Below are positions 1-5,206 of a stretch of 5,206 nt of DNA, in pieces. Source of the DNA: a bacterium (GTDB lineage: Bacteria; BMS3Abin14); assembly GCA_020352595.1 (NCBI GenBank), contig CP070682.1, positions 1,282,574 to 1,287,779 on the forward strand, given 5' to 3'. Numbering within the stretch: the first letter of the stretch is position 1; each line of letters opens with the position of its first letter. The position numbers and the translations under genes were made by a program. Under the pieces are notes generated by a model. That model worked only from the letters and a program-made list of their open reading frames with translations. It ran no database searches and was not told where the DNA came from.

Positions 1-959
1 GCGTTCAATCCCTTGGCGGATATGGTGCCCTCGGCCGTCTCGGGGAGCGGCTCCGCCATCACTTCCGGGGTAGCGCAATCCACCTCGTGGAGCGCCGAGG
101 CAGGAACCGCCAGCGTCACGAGCCCCGCCCCCGCCCTCAGGGCTCCCCTTGAGGCGAGTATCCCGGCTCCGAGTTTCCCGGCTCCCCCCGCGCATATGAG
201 AAGGTGGCCGTAGGTCCCCTTGTGGGTGTCGGGCCATCGTGGCGCGTAGACCTCGCGAAGCACCTCCAGGTCGATGAGTTCCCCCGGCAGGTCCATGGCC
301 TCCACCACCGATGCCGGTATCCCGATGTCGGCCACAACCACTTCCCCCGCGTACTGGGCACCCGGATGCAGTAAAAGACCCGTTTTGGCCAGTCCGAAGG
401 TGACGGTCACATCCGCAGTGACGCAGTCGCCCAGGGTGTGTCCCTTCTCAGCGTCCAGGCCCGACGGAACGTCGGCGGCCAGGACGAGACCAGGGCACGA
501 GTTGATGATGCTGACGCACTGGGCCCAGGGTCCTTCCAGCGCGCGCGCCAGTCCCGTTCCGAAGAGGGCGTCCACGGCAACATCCGAATTTGAGACCCTT
601 CTCAGGGCGCGTTCGAAGGAAGCCTGGGAAGAGAGGACGGAGATATCCAGGCCCAGACGGGTCACAGTCCTTAGCTGGACCTTGGCGTCTCCACTGAAGG
701 AGGCCCTGGGCACCGTGAGGAACACGACCACCTCGTGGCCGCGCTCTGCAAGGTGCCTTGCCGCCACCATACCGTCTCCGCCGTTGTTGCCGGGCCCGCA
801 CATGACGGTGACCCTGAGCCGCCCTTCGCCGGCCCGGGACTCCGTCTCGTCGGCCAGCGCCACCCCGGCGTTCTCCATGAGGACGAGGGAGGGGATCCCG
901 ATCTCGTAGATGGTTCTCCGGTCGATCTCCCTCATCTGGGCCGGGGTCACCAGTTTCAA
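1..959 (-). CDS. nnr: Bifunctional NAD(P)H-hydrate epimerase / ADP-dependent NAD(P)H-hydrate dehydratase (partial, 3' end outside window)
   Basis: This enzyme repairs hydrated NADH and NADPH. The N-terminal epimerase interconverts the R and S forms, and the C-terminal ADP-dependent dehydratase restores NAD(P)H. 319 residues are visible of roughly 500 expected, and the gene runs off the left edge. Epimerase domain, about 1-220: start KLVTPAQMREIDRRTI, MENAG (28-32), the nucleotide-binding CGPGNNGGDGMVAARHL (54-70), DALFGTGL (130-137), VPSGLDAEKG (164-173) and FGLAKTG (188-194). The dehydratase begins near 230, with HKGTYGHLLICAGGAGKLGA (246-265) and the following ALRAGAGLVTLAVP typical of the NnrD/YjeF_C ribokinase-like fold. 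Its later catalytic GxxD region lies outside the window. The start is a TTG: GGAG lies 7 nt upstream, an in-frame stop lies just above, and the first ATG in frame falls inside the conserved AQMREID. The two-domain fusion is the usual bacterial form. Confidence 0.95.
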   Translation of the reverse strand, partial: MKLVTPAQMREIDRRTIYEIGIPSLVLMENAGVALADETESRAGEGRLRVTVMCGPGNNGGDGMVAARHLAERGHEVVVFLTVPRASFSGDAKVQLRTVTRLGLDISVLSSQASFERALRRVSNSDVAVDALFGTGLARALEGPWAQCVSIINSCPGLVLAADVPSGLDAEKGHTLGDCVTADVTVTFGLAKTGLLLHPGAQYAGEVVVADIGIPASVVEAMDLPGELIDLEVLREVYAPRWPDTHKGTYGHLLICAGGAGKLGAGILASRGALRAGAGLVTLAVPASALHEVDCATPEVMAEPLPETAEGTISAKGLN

Positions 960-960
960 T

Positions 961-1338
961 CTATTTCTCCAGGATCACCACGGCCATGGCGCAATCGTCC
1001 GTGTGCGCAAGGCTGACATGGATGTTCCTGACCCCCATGGAATCGGCGATCTCCCTGGCCCTGTTCTTGATGGTGATGAATGGTTTCCCGGCCTCGTCGT
1101 TTCGCACCACCACGTCGTTCCAGGTCATCCCTTCCGCGAGGCCTTTTCCCAGGGCTTTGAAGAACGCCTCCTTGGCAGCGAACCTGGCCGCCAGGTGCAG
1201 GTGCGTCTCCCCCTTGGATTTGGAGTACTCGAGCTCCTCCTCACCGAAGACCCTGTTCTCCACCCTTTCGGCCCACTTGATGAGCATCTCCTTCATGCGC
1301 AGCGTCTGAACGTGGTCGATCCCGATACCAATGATCAT
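961..1338 (-). CDS. acpS: Holo-[acyl-carrier-protein] synthase AcpS
   Basis: AcpS transfers the 4'-phosphopantetheine group from coenzyme A to the conserved serine of acyl carrier protein, activating it for fatty acid synthesis in the cytoplasm. The 125-residue length is typical for the trimeric AcpS family. The N-terminal [14 protein letters not shown] carries the metal-binding Asp8, and [15 protein letters not shown] carries Glu57 and the Lys of the (F/W)xxKEAxxKA signature. The C-terminal [18 protein letters not shown] matches the final conserved strand. The ATG is preceded by GGAGG at 6 nt, located in the last codons of pdxJ, and the two genes share the bases ATGA (stop TGA, start ATG), a standard arrangement for translational coupling. 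It ends one base before the nnr start. The larger Sfp-type transferases are excluded by length and motifs. Confidence 0.97.
   Translation of the reverse strand: MIIGIGIDHVQTLRMKEMLIKWAERVENRVFGEEELEYSKSKGETHLHLAARFAAKEAFFKALGKGLAEGMTWNDVVVRNDEAGKPFITIKNRAREIADSMGVRNIHVSLAHTDDCAMAVVILEK
967..970 (-). promoter_or_regulatory. Ribosome binding site deciding the TTG start of nnr
   Basis: The minus strand reads CTGGAGAAATAGATTG. GGAG sits 7 nt before the TTG, and the acpS TAG lies between them. An in-frame TGA at 977-975 leaves this TTG as the only common start upstream of the conserved N-terminus. Confidence 0.75.
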
Positions 1339-2078
1339 ATTGCCCCTCCCATGGCCTTCTTCATCTCCCTCACGGCCCTCTCCATCCCCACCATGAGAGC
1401 CCTGGCAACGATGCTGTGCCCGATGTTGACCTCCACGATCTCGGGGATCTGAACCACGGCCCGGACATTCTTGTAATCCAGCCCGTGACCGGCGACGACC
1501 TCCATCTTGAGCTTGTGAGCCACCTTGGCGGCGTTGACGATCTTCCCGTATTCCGTCTCCGCCTCGCTCCTCGTCTTGGCTTCAGCGTACTTCCCGGTGT
1601 GGATCTCCACAGCGTCGGCCCCGACCCTGTGAGACGCCTTCACCTGGTCCACATCCGGGTCCACGAAAAGGCTGACCCTTATGTCGGCATCGTTGAGGAG
1701 GCGGATCACCTTCTTGAGGTAGTCCATGTTCATGGCAACCTCCAGCCCCCCTTCGGTGGTCAGTTCCTCCCTCCTTTCCGGCACCAGCGTCACGGTGTCG
1801 GGTTTTACGTCGAGGGCGATCTTCACCATCTCCTGGGTGGCTGCCATCTCCAGGTTGAGCCTCGTCTTGACGGTGCGCCTGAGAATGGCCAGGTCCCGGT
1901 CCTGTATATGCCTGCGATCTTCCCGCAGGTGTATGGTGATGAGGTCACACCCAGCCAGCTCGGCCAGCACCGCAGCCTCCACCGGGTCCGGCACCCGTCC
2001 CGCCCTAGCCTGCCTTACAGTGGCAACATGGTCGACGTTGACACCGAGCCTCGTGTAACCAGATCCAGTCTTGTGCAT
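1335..2078 (-). CDS. pdxJ: Pyridoxine 5'-phosphate synthase PdxJ
   Basis: PdxJ condenses 1-deoxy-D-xylulose 5-phosphate with 3-amino-2-oxopropyl phosphate to form pyridoxine 5'-phosphate, the last step of the DXP-dependent vitamin B6 pathway, in the cytoplasm. The 247-residue TIM-barrel protein has normal length and shows [14 protein letters not shown] (12-25), [12 protein letters not shown] with His50 and Arg52 (47-58), LNLEMA with Glu77, [15 protein letters not shown] (98-112), VVAGHGL with His198, and the C-terminal phosphate-binding [10 protein letters not shown] (218-227). These cover the known catalytic His/Glu/His set. The frame is open further upstream to 2156, but that would overlap glmM and add unrelated residues. 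The ATG at 2078 has a strong GGAGG at 5 nt and places the conserved GVNVDHVAT at the proper distance. The gene ends in the ATGA that starts acpS, a common neighbour of pdxJ in proteobacteria. Confidence 0.97.
   Translation of the reverse strand: MHKTGSGYTRLGVNVDHVATVRQARAGRVPDPVEAAVLAELAGCDLITIHLREDRRHIQDRDLAILRRTVKTRLNLEMAATQEMVKIALDVKPDTVTLVPERREELTTEGGLEVAMNMDYLKKVIRLLNDADIRVSLFVDPDVDQVKASHRVGADAVEIHTGKYAEAKTRSEAETEYGKIVNAAKVAHKLKMEVVAGHGLDYKNVRAVVQIPEIVEVNIGHSIVARALMVGMERAVREMKKAMGGAI
1345..1349 (-). promoter_or_regulatory. Ribosome binding site of acpS, inside pdxJ
   Basis: GGAGG occurs within the Met-Gly-Gly codons at the pdxJ C-terminus, 6 nt before the acpS ATG. It supports the acpS start at 1338 and reinitiation at the overlapping ATGA. 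Confidence 0.8.
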
Positions 2079-2083
2079 AAAAT

Positions 2084-2088
2084 CCTCC
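2084..2088 (-). promoter_or_regulatory. Ribosome binding site of pdxJ
   Basis: The 25-bp gap between the glmM stop and pdxJ contains TGGAGGATTTT directly before ATG. GGAGG with 5-nt spacing fixes the pdxJ start at 2078 rather than at the longer open frame reaching into glmM. Confidence 0.85.
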
Positions 2089-2103
2089 AGGGATTGCCTG
2101 TAT

Positions 2104-3474
2104 CTACTCCCGCTCCCATCCGAAGCGGTCCACGAGGCTGTCACACAGGCTCTCACAGACCCGGATGGTCGTTTCCTCCGAACGGCTTGACACGGTCACG
2201 CGCAGAAGCGGTTCCGTCCCCGAGTACCGCATGCTCAGGATGTGGTCCCTGCCCAGTTCTTCCCTGGCCTCGTCCAGCATGTCCAGGAGCCACTTCTCGC
2301 CGTCCAGCGGCACTCGTTCCAGGATGCGAAGGTTCCGCATGACCTGTGGATACCTTTCCCATCCGTCCACCAGTTCGGAAAGGGAGCTGCCCATTTCCAT
2401 CATGACCTGGATCACCTGAAGGGCCGTTACGATGCCGTCGCCCGTGGGGCTGTGCTCGAGAAAGATGACGTGGCCCGACGGTTCTGCTCCCAGCACAGCC
2501 CCGCTGGCGAGCATTTCCTCGAGCACGTAACGGTCACCGACCTGGGCTCTGACCAGGTTAACGCCCATGTCTCTAAGGGCCGATTCAAGGCCCACGTTGG
2601 TCATGATCGTACCGACCACCGTGTCGTTTACCAGGCGGCCCTTTTCCTTGAGCCGGGCTGCGCAAAGAAAGAGGATGTCGTCCCCGTCAACGATCCTTCC
2701 CTTCTCGTCCACGAGGATGGCGCGGTCCGCATCGCCGTCCAGGGCCAGCCCGATGTCGGCTCCGCTCTCCAGGACCGAGCGTCTCACCCCCTCCGGTTCG
2801 GTGGAACCGCACCCTCTGTTGATGTTCAACCCATCCGGGTCGCAGGCCATGGCGCTCACCCGCGCGCCGAGTTCTCCCAGGATGGCCGGTGCCACCTCGT
2901 ATGCGGCCCCGTTGGCACAGTCCACCACGACGTGGAGCCCTTCCATCCTGAATCCGTGGCTGACCGTTGACTTGGCGAAGGCCATGTATCTCCCTTCGGC
3001 GTCCTCAACCCTGTAGGCCCTGCCGATAGCCTCTCCGGTGGGCCCTTCCTGTGTCGGCGTGTCGAGGAGCTCTTCCAGGATCGCCTCGACTTCATCGGGC
3101 AGCTTCCTTCCATCGGTGCCGAAAAACTTGATGCCGTTGTCCGTGAAGGGGTTGTGCGAGGCTGAGATGACGATGCCCGCTTCGGCCCTCATGGAATGTG
3201 TCAGAAAGGCGATGGCAGGCGTCGGCAATGGACCGACCATGTAGACGTCGGCGCCCATGGAACAGATACCCGACATGAGGGCGGACTCTATCATGTAGCC
3301 GGACAGCCTTGTGTCCTTGCCGATGATGATGCGGGGATGCTCCTTCCCTCTGCGAAAGTGGGCGCCGGCCGCTTTGCCCAGCCTCAGGGCGAATTCAGGA
3401 ACCATGGGATGCCTGTTGGCCACCCCCCTGATGCCATCTGTTCCAAAATATTTTTTATTATTATCTGTTTTCAC
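2104..3474 (-). CDS. glmM: Phosphoglucosamine mutase GlmM
   Basis: GlmM interconverts glucosamine-6-phosphate and glucosamine-1-phosphate, the cytoplasmic step feeding UDP-GlcNAc, peptidoglycan and lipopolysaccharide synthesis. From the GTG at 3474 the protein has 456 residues, close to the family's usual 445-450. All four active-site regions of the alpha-D-phosphohexomutase family are present: N-terminal YFGTDGIRG (9-17), the phosphoserine loop SASHNP with Ser106, the metal loop DGDADR (246-251), the sugar-binding EPSGH (331-335), and the phosphate-binding [11 protein letters not shown] (416-426). The start is uncertain. Homologues begin a few residues before KYFGTDG, which favours the GTG ([11 protein letters not shown]), but no Shine-Dalgarno sequence precedes it. 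In-frame TTG codons at 3495 and 3576 would add 7 or 34 residues that resemble no GlmM. The gene follows the ybbR stop after 107 bp and precedes pdxJ by 25 bp. GlmM binds and inhibits CdaA in Firmicutes, so linkage to cdaA may be functional. Confidence 0.96.
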   Translation of the reverse strand: MKTDNNKKYFGTDGIRGVANRHPMVPEFALRLGKAAGAHFRRGKEHPRIIIGKDTRLSGYMIESALMSGICSMGADVYMVGPLPTPAIAFLTHSMRAEAGIVISASHNPFTDNGIKFFGTDGRKLPDEVEAILEELLDTPTQEGPTGEAIGRAYRVEDAEGRYMAFAKSTVSHGFRMEGLHVVVDCANGAAYEVAPAILGELGARVSAMACDPDGLNINRGCGSTEPEGVRRSVLESGADIGLALDGDADRAILVDEKGRIVDGDDILFLCAARLKEKGRLVNDTVVGTIMTNVGLESALRDMGVNLVRAQVGDRYVLEEMLASGAVLGAEPSGHVIFLEHSPTGDGIVTALQVIQVMMEMGSSLSELVDGWERYPQVMRNLRILERVPLDGEKWLLDMLDEAREELGRDHILSMRYSGTEPLLRVTVSSRSEETTIRVCESLCDSLVDRFGWERE

Positions 3475-3477
3475 TGT

Positions 3478-3495
3478 TTGGTTAAAGTTAAACAA
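3478..3495. repeat. 18-bp palindrome (TTGnTTAAnnTTAAnCAA) in the AT-rich glmM leader
   Basis: The plus strand reads TTGGTTAAAGTTAAACAA. Its two halves are inverted copies with one mismatched position per arm (14 of 18 bases symmetric). It also contains the tandem GTTAAA GTTAAA. It ends 3 bp upstream of the likely glmM GTG start, in a roughly 65-bp AT-rich island (about 3441-3505) within otherwise GC-rich DNA. The symmetry and position resemble a dimeric-regulator operator, but no cognate regulator is visible and AT-rich DNA produces such symmetry easily. Confidence 0.35.
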
Positions 3496-3558
3496 TAAGT
3501 AACTGAAGCACTGCCCATCGCCCAGGGCCCTCGCAAGGTTCCCCTGATTTGGAACGCG

Positions 3559-3592
3559 GGTCCAGGGAACCTTCAACGGTCCTATCTGGACC
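3559..3592 (-). other. Predicted RNA hairpin across the ybbR/cdaR stop codon
   Basis: In the transcript, GGTCCAG (3592-3586) pairs with CTGGACC (3565-3559), seven perfect pairs. The stem continues after an AUA bulge with GGA-CC (3582-3578) pairing with GG-U-UCC (3571-3566), closed by the six-base loop GUUGAA. The TAG stop of the ybbR gene (3584-3582) lies in this structure. No run of U follows the 3' arm, so it does not look like a canonical intrinsic terminator. It could slow ribosomes or polymerase, protect the mRNA end, or be accidental. The pairing is read directly; any function is inference. Confidence 0.45.
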
Positions 3593-4259
3593 TGAGCGCT
3601 TTCTGCTTGCCCGGTCCGATGATCACCTCGTACTGAACTGTGGAGCGGTTTACCGTGTGGACGCCGCCTTCGGGCAGGATGATGCCCACCTCTCCCCTGA
3701 GGTTTGTGGAGGAACCTTCCACGCTGATGGGGACAGCGGAAAGCACCTGGATGCCCGACAGGACCGATTTGGGGCCCTTGATCTCGATGGTGGACGGGTT
3801 GATGCGTGTCTCCGCCACCATGAAGCCTTCCACGGGCATCCCCTCCAGGGAGACGCTCACGGGGACCTTCCGGCGCACGGTTTTCTCCAGGACGACCGTT
3901 ATGCTGGAAGGACTGACCCTGGTAACTGTAACCTTCTCGGGAACCTTGATGTCCGACGTGAAGACCTCGAAGGTGGTCTCCCCTTCAGCGGCCCCCATGA
4001 GGTCCAGTGGTATGGTCACCCCGAGCTGGCTGACCCTGGAAACGACCCTCCTGGGGCCCGACAACCGGACATCCACCCTCTCGACGGGCATCTCGATGAC
4101 CTCCATGTCCGGCGGGAGGTTGTGCAGTTCCACCGGGATGCCGAGACTGATCTCCATCAACTCACCGCCGCGGCCTCTGGAAACGACTGCCCAGAGAAAT
4201 ACAGCCAGGATGACGGAGAATATCTTAAGCGGCAGATTTTTTCTCAGAACGGAGAACAA
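3582..4259 (-). CDS. cdaR: YbbR-domain membrane protein, CdaR-like regulator of diadenylate cyclase
   Basis: The 225-residue protein has a basic N-terminus (LRKN), one transmembrane segment at about residues 9-26 (ending FLWAVVSRG) and a beta-rich extracytoplasmic part made of two YbbR repeats. Repeat 1 spans roughly 36-125 and repeat 2 roughly 129-215. Family features include IPVELHNLPPDM, VRLSGPRRVV, the repeat-end strand PSSITVVLEKTVRRKVPV, and the equivalent positions INPSTIEIKGPKSVL and STVQYEVII in repeat 2. In Firmicutes CdaR (YbbR) interacts with CdaA and modulates c-di-AMP synthesis; the same role here is inferred from family and position. Those homologues usually carry more repeats (three or four), so this is a short version. 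The start is a TTG at 4259 inside the 3' end of cdaA. It is preceded by GAGGA at 6 nt, and there is no ATG, GTG or other TTG between it and the end of the membrane segment. The symbol is by homology and position. Confidence 0.88.
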   Translation of the reverse strand: MFSVLRKNLPLKIFSVILAVFLWAVVSRGRGGELMEISLGIPVELHNLPPDMEVIEMPVERVDVRLSGPRRVVSRVSQLGVTIPLDLMGAAEGETTFEVFTSDIKVPEKVTVTRVSPSSITVVLEKTVRRKVPVSVSLEGMPVEGFMVAETRINPSTIEIKGPKSVLSGIQVLSAVPISVEGSSTNLRGEVGIILPEGGVHTVNRSTVQYEVIIGPGKQKALRSR

Positions 4260-5061
4260 CTTTGATCCTCTCCCACCATTTTCCCGAAGGAGTGCTGGTT
4301 TCGCCTGACAGCATCCTCTCGAGGATCCTTCTGAGTTCCTCTGTTTCGAGTCTGGAGTACAGCTTGCCCTCGCTGGCGGCGGAGATCTTTCCTGTCTCCT
4401 CGGAGACGATGATGACCACGGCGTCCGTCTCCTCTGTCAGCCCCAGTGCCGCCCGGTGACGGGTCCCGAGGATCTTCTCGAGCCTCGGGTTGAGGGTCAG
4501 GGGCAGGAAGCACTGGGCAGCGGCGATCTGGCCCCTGCTTATGATGACAGCGCCGTCGTGGATGGGTGAAAAGGGCATGAAGATCGAGAGGAGCAGATCC
4601 CTGCTCAGGGTCCCGTTAATGGGAGTCCCCTTCTCGATGTAGTTCTTCAGGCCTGTGGAGCGCTCGATGGCTATGAGGGCTCCGATGCGCTTGTTGGAAA
4701 GGACTGAGGCGGCCCTGACCAGTTCCTCGATGAGGTGCTTCTGTTCGCGGGGATTGGCGCCCGTCAGGGGATTCGTCCCAACCACCGCCAGGGCGCGTCT
4801 TATCTCATCCTGGAAGAGGATCACGACCACGATGACAATGGAGCCGAGGAAATTTTCAAGGATCCATTCCAGCGTCGTGAGGCTGGCTCCCTGGGCGAGG
4901 ATGTAGCCCCCTCCGAGGACGAGGAGCCCGAAGAGCATCTGGATGGCCCTGGTGCCCCTTATGAGCAGAAGGATCCAGTAGAGGACCACCGAGACCGCGG
5001 CGATGTCCAGCAGGTCCTGAAGCCTTATCTGGGAAATGAAATCAATGAAACCCCTCAGCAT
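4225..5061 (-). CDS. cdaA: Membrane-bound diadenylate cyclase CdaA (DisA_N/DAC family)
   Basis: The enzyme makes cyclic di-3',5'-AMP from two ATP at the cytoplasmic face of the membrane. The 278-residue protein has the usual CdaA layout and length. Three hydrophobic segments lie near residues 17-35, 40-58 and 66-84, followed by a linker and a DAC domain from about 100 to 250. The catalytic signatures are intact: HDGA at 168-171 and GTRHRAALG at 199-207, followed by TDAVVIIVSEETGKIS, all expected for ATP and metal binding. The ATG start is preceded by AAGGA with a 7-nt gap and overlaps the folP end. The 3' end overlaps the next gene by 35 bp if that gene starts at its TTG. The downstream YbbR gene and glmM complete the classic CdaA-CdaR-GlmM set. 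DisA is an alternative DAC protein, but it lacks these N-terminal membrane helices. Confidence in family and activity is high; the physiological role here is inferred. Confidence 0.96.
   Translation of the reverse strand: MLRGFIDFISQIRLQDLLDIAAVSVVLYWILLLIRGTRAIQMLFGLLVLGGGYILAQGASLTTLEWILENFLGSIVIVVVILFQDEIRRALAVVGTNPLTGANPREQKHLIEELVRAASVLSNKRIGALIAIERSTGLKNYIEKGTPINGTLSRDLLLSIFMPFSPIHDGAVIISRGQIAAAQCFLPLTLNPRLEKILGTRHRAALGLTEETDAVVIIVSEETGKISAASEGKLYSRLETEELRRILERMLSGETSTPSGKWWERIKVVLRSEKKSAA
4266..4270 (-). promoter_or_regulatory. Ribosome binding site deciding the TTG start of the ybbR/cdaR gene
   Basis: The minus strand reads GGGAGAGGATCAAAG then TTG. GAGGA sits 6 nt before the TTG at 4259-4257. 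No other common start codon occurs in frame before or within the membrane segment, so this site supports a TTG start overlapping cdaA by 35 bp. Confidence 0.7.
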
Positions 5062-5206
5062 GAGGCGATCCTTCTGATCCCCACGCCCACCGACAGCGCC
5101 TGGACGGTATCGGCCACATCGTGCACGCGAACGATATCCGCCCCGCGGAGCACCGCTGCAACGGCCGCGGCGATGGAGCCGGGCTTCCTGTCCTGCACGG
5201 GTGCCC
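5055..5206 (-). CDS. folP: Dihydropteroate synthase, C-terminal end (partial, 5' end outside window)
   Basis: Only the last 49 complete codons are present; the gene continues beyond the right edge. FolP condenses p-aminobenzoate with 6-hydroxymethyl-7,8-dihydropterin pyrophosphate to form 7,8-dihydropteroate in the cytoplasmic folate pathway. The visible reading frame contains PGSIAAAVAAVLRGADIVRV followed directly by HDV. This matches the family's C-terminal helix and the final RVHDV strand, whose Arg and His contact the pterin pyrophosphate. The protein then ends with a short tail (...GIRRIASC) and a TGA stop. The stop lies 7 bp inside the cdaA start region, so the two genes overlap and are probably co-transcribed and translationally coupled. 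The identification rests on the C-terminal motif alone, but that motif is distinctive and folP next to cdaA is a common gene order. Confidence 0.9.
   Translation of the reverse strand, partial: APVQDRKPGSIAAAVAAVLRGADIVRVHDVADTVQALSVGVGIRRIASC
5069..5073 (-). promoter_or_regulatory. Ribosome binding site of cdaA, inside folP
   Basis: On the minus strand AAGGA lies 7 nt before the cdaA ATG. It is embedded in the last codons of folP, which supports the ATG at 5061 as the start and suggests that cdaA translation is tied to that of folP. Confidence 0.75.

Noticed and set aside
448..801. Minus-strand open frame of 117 codons within nnr
   Set aside because: It is in a different frame from nnr, is Arg/Gly-rich and unstructured, while the nnr frame carries all conserved epimerase motifs continuously.
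910..1452. Plus-strand open frame of 180 codons opposite acpS
   Set aside because: It lies across acpS and its junctions with nnr and pdxJ on the opposite strand, with no motif and shadow-like composition.
2079..2156. Possible 26-residue upstream extension of pdxJ into glmM
   Set aside because: The ATG at 2078 has a strong GGAGG and matches the normal PdxJ N-terminus; the extension overlaps the glmM 3' end and shows no PdxJ similarity.
1416..2342. Long plus-strand open frame (308 codons) opposite pdxJ and the end of glmM
   Set aside because: It is antisense to two certain genes, has a composition rich in His, Pro, Gly and Arg typical of a reverse-frame shadow of GC-rich codons, and shows no recognisable domain.
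2242..2970. Plus-strand open frame of 242 codons opposite glmM
   Set aside because: It is entirely antisense to glmM, whose active-site motifs fix the coding strand; no recognisable protein family features.
3441..3505. Sigma-70 promoter candidates in the AT-rich block (GATAAT or TATTGT as -10)
   Set aside because: GATAAT lies inside the glmM coding sequence, and no acceptable -35 element was found 16-18 bp upstream of either candidate.
3559..3592. Intrinsic terminator after the ybbR/cdaR gene
   Set aside because: The stem is followed by CGCGTTCCAAATC and not by a T-tract, and the operon order continues closely downstream, so termination is not supported.
3549..4265. Plus-strand open frames opposite the ybbR/cdaR gene
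   Set aside because: They are shadows of a gene with clear YbbR repeats; the translations are Asp/His/Gly-rich without hydrophobic core patterns or motifs.

Overview
The window is a dense, one-directional gene cluster. All seven recognisable genes read on the minus strand, so transcription runs from high to low coordinates. In transcription order they are folP (3' end only), cdaA (diadenylate cyclase), a ybbR/cdaR-like gene, glmM, pdxJ, acpS and a bifunctional nnr (5' part only). About 97% of the bases are coding. No RNA genes, mobile elements, CRISPR arrays or phage-like genes were seen.

Organism: the base composition is moderately GC-rich, with codon third positions strongly G/C. From general knowledge of gene order, the run folP-cdaA-ybbR-glmM followed by pdxJ-acpS-nnr is familiar from Desulfobacterota (former Deltaproteobacteria, Geobacter-like and Syntrophobacter-like lineages). 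PdxJ implies the DXP-dependent vitamin B6 route, which is mostly proteobacterial. The assignment to Desulfobacterota or a close relative is therefore an inference from gene order and was not checked by a search.

Layout: 5055-5206 holds the C-terminus of dihydropteroate synthase. It overlaps the cdaA start by 7 bp. 4225-5061 is cdaA, with three membrane segments and a DAC catalytic domain. 3582-4259 is the YbbR-domain membrane protein, which starts at a TTG inside the end of cdaA. 3475-3581 is the only sizeable gap (107 bp). It contains an RNA hairpin across the ybbR stop codon and then an AT-rich stretch with an 18-bp palindrome just before the likely glmM start. 2104-3474 is glmM. A 25-bp gap with a strong ribosome binding site leads to pdxJ (1335-2078), which overlaps acpS (961-1338) by ATGA. 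One base after the acpS stop, nnr starts at a TTG and runs off the left edge.

How the genes fit together: CdaA makes cyclic di-AMP at the membrane, and the YbbR protein is its probable extracytoplasmic regulator. GlmM makes glucosamine-1-phosphate for peptidoglycan and lipopolysaccharide, and in Firmicutes it is known to bind and inhibit CdaA. The remaining genes are cofactor and carrier housekeeping: folate (folP), pyridoxal phosphate (pdxJ), acyl-carrier-protein activation (acpS) and repair of damaged NAD(P)H (nnr). I see no wholly new system. The points most worth a second look are the glmM leader and start, and the presence of the c-di-AMP module in a probable Gram-negative.
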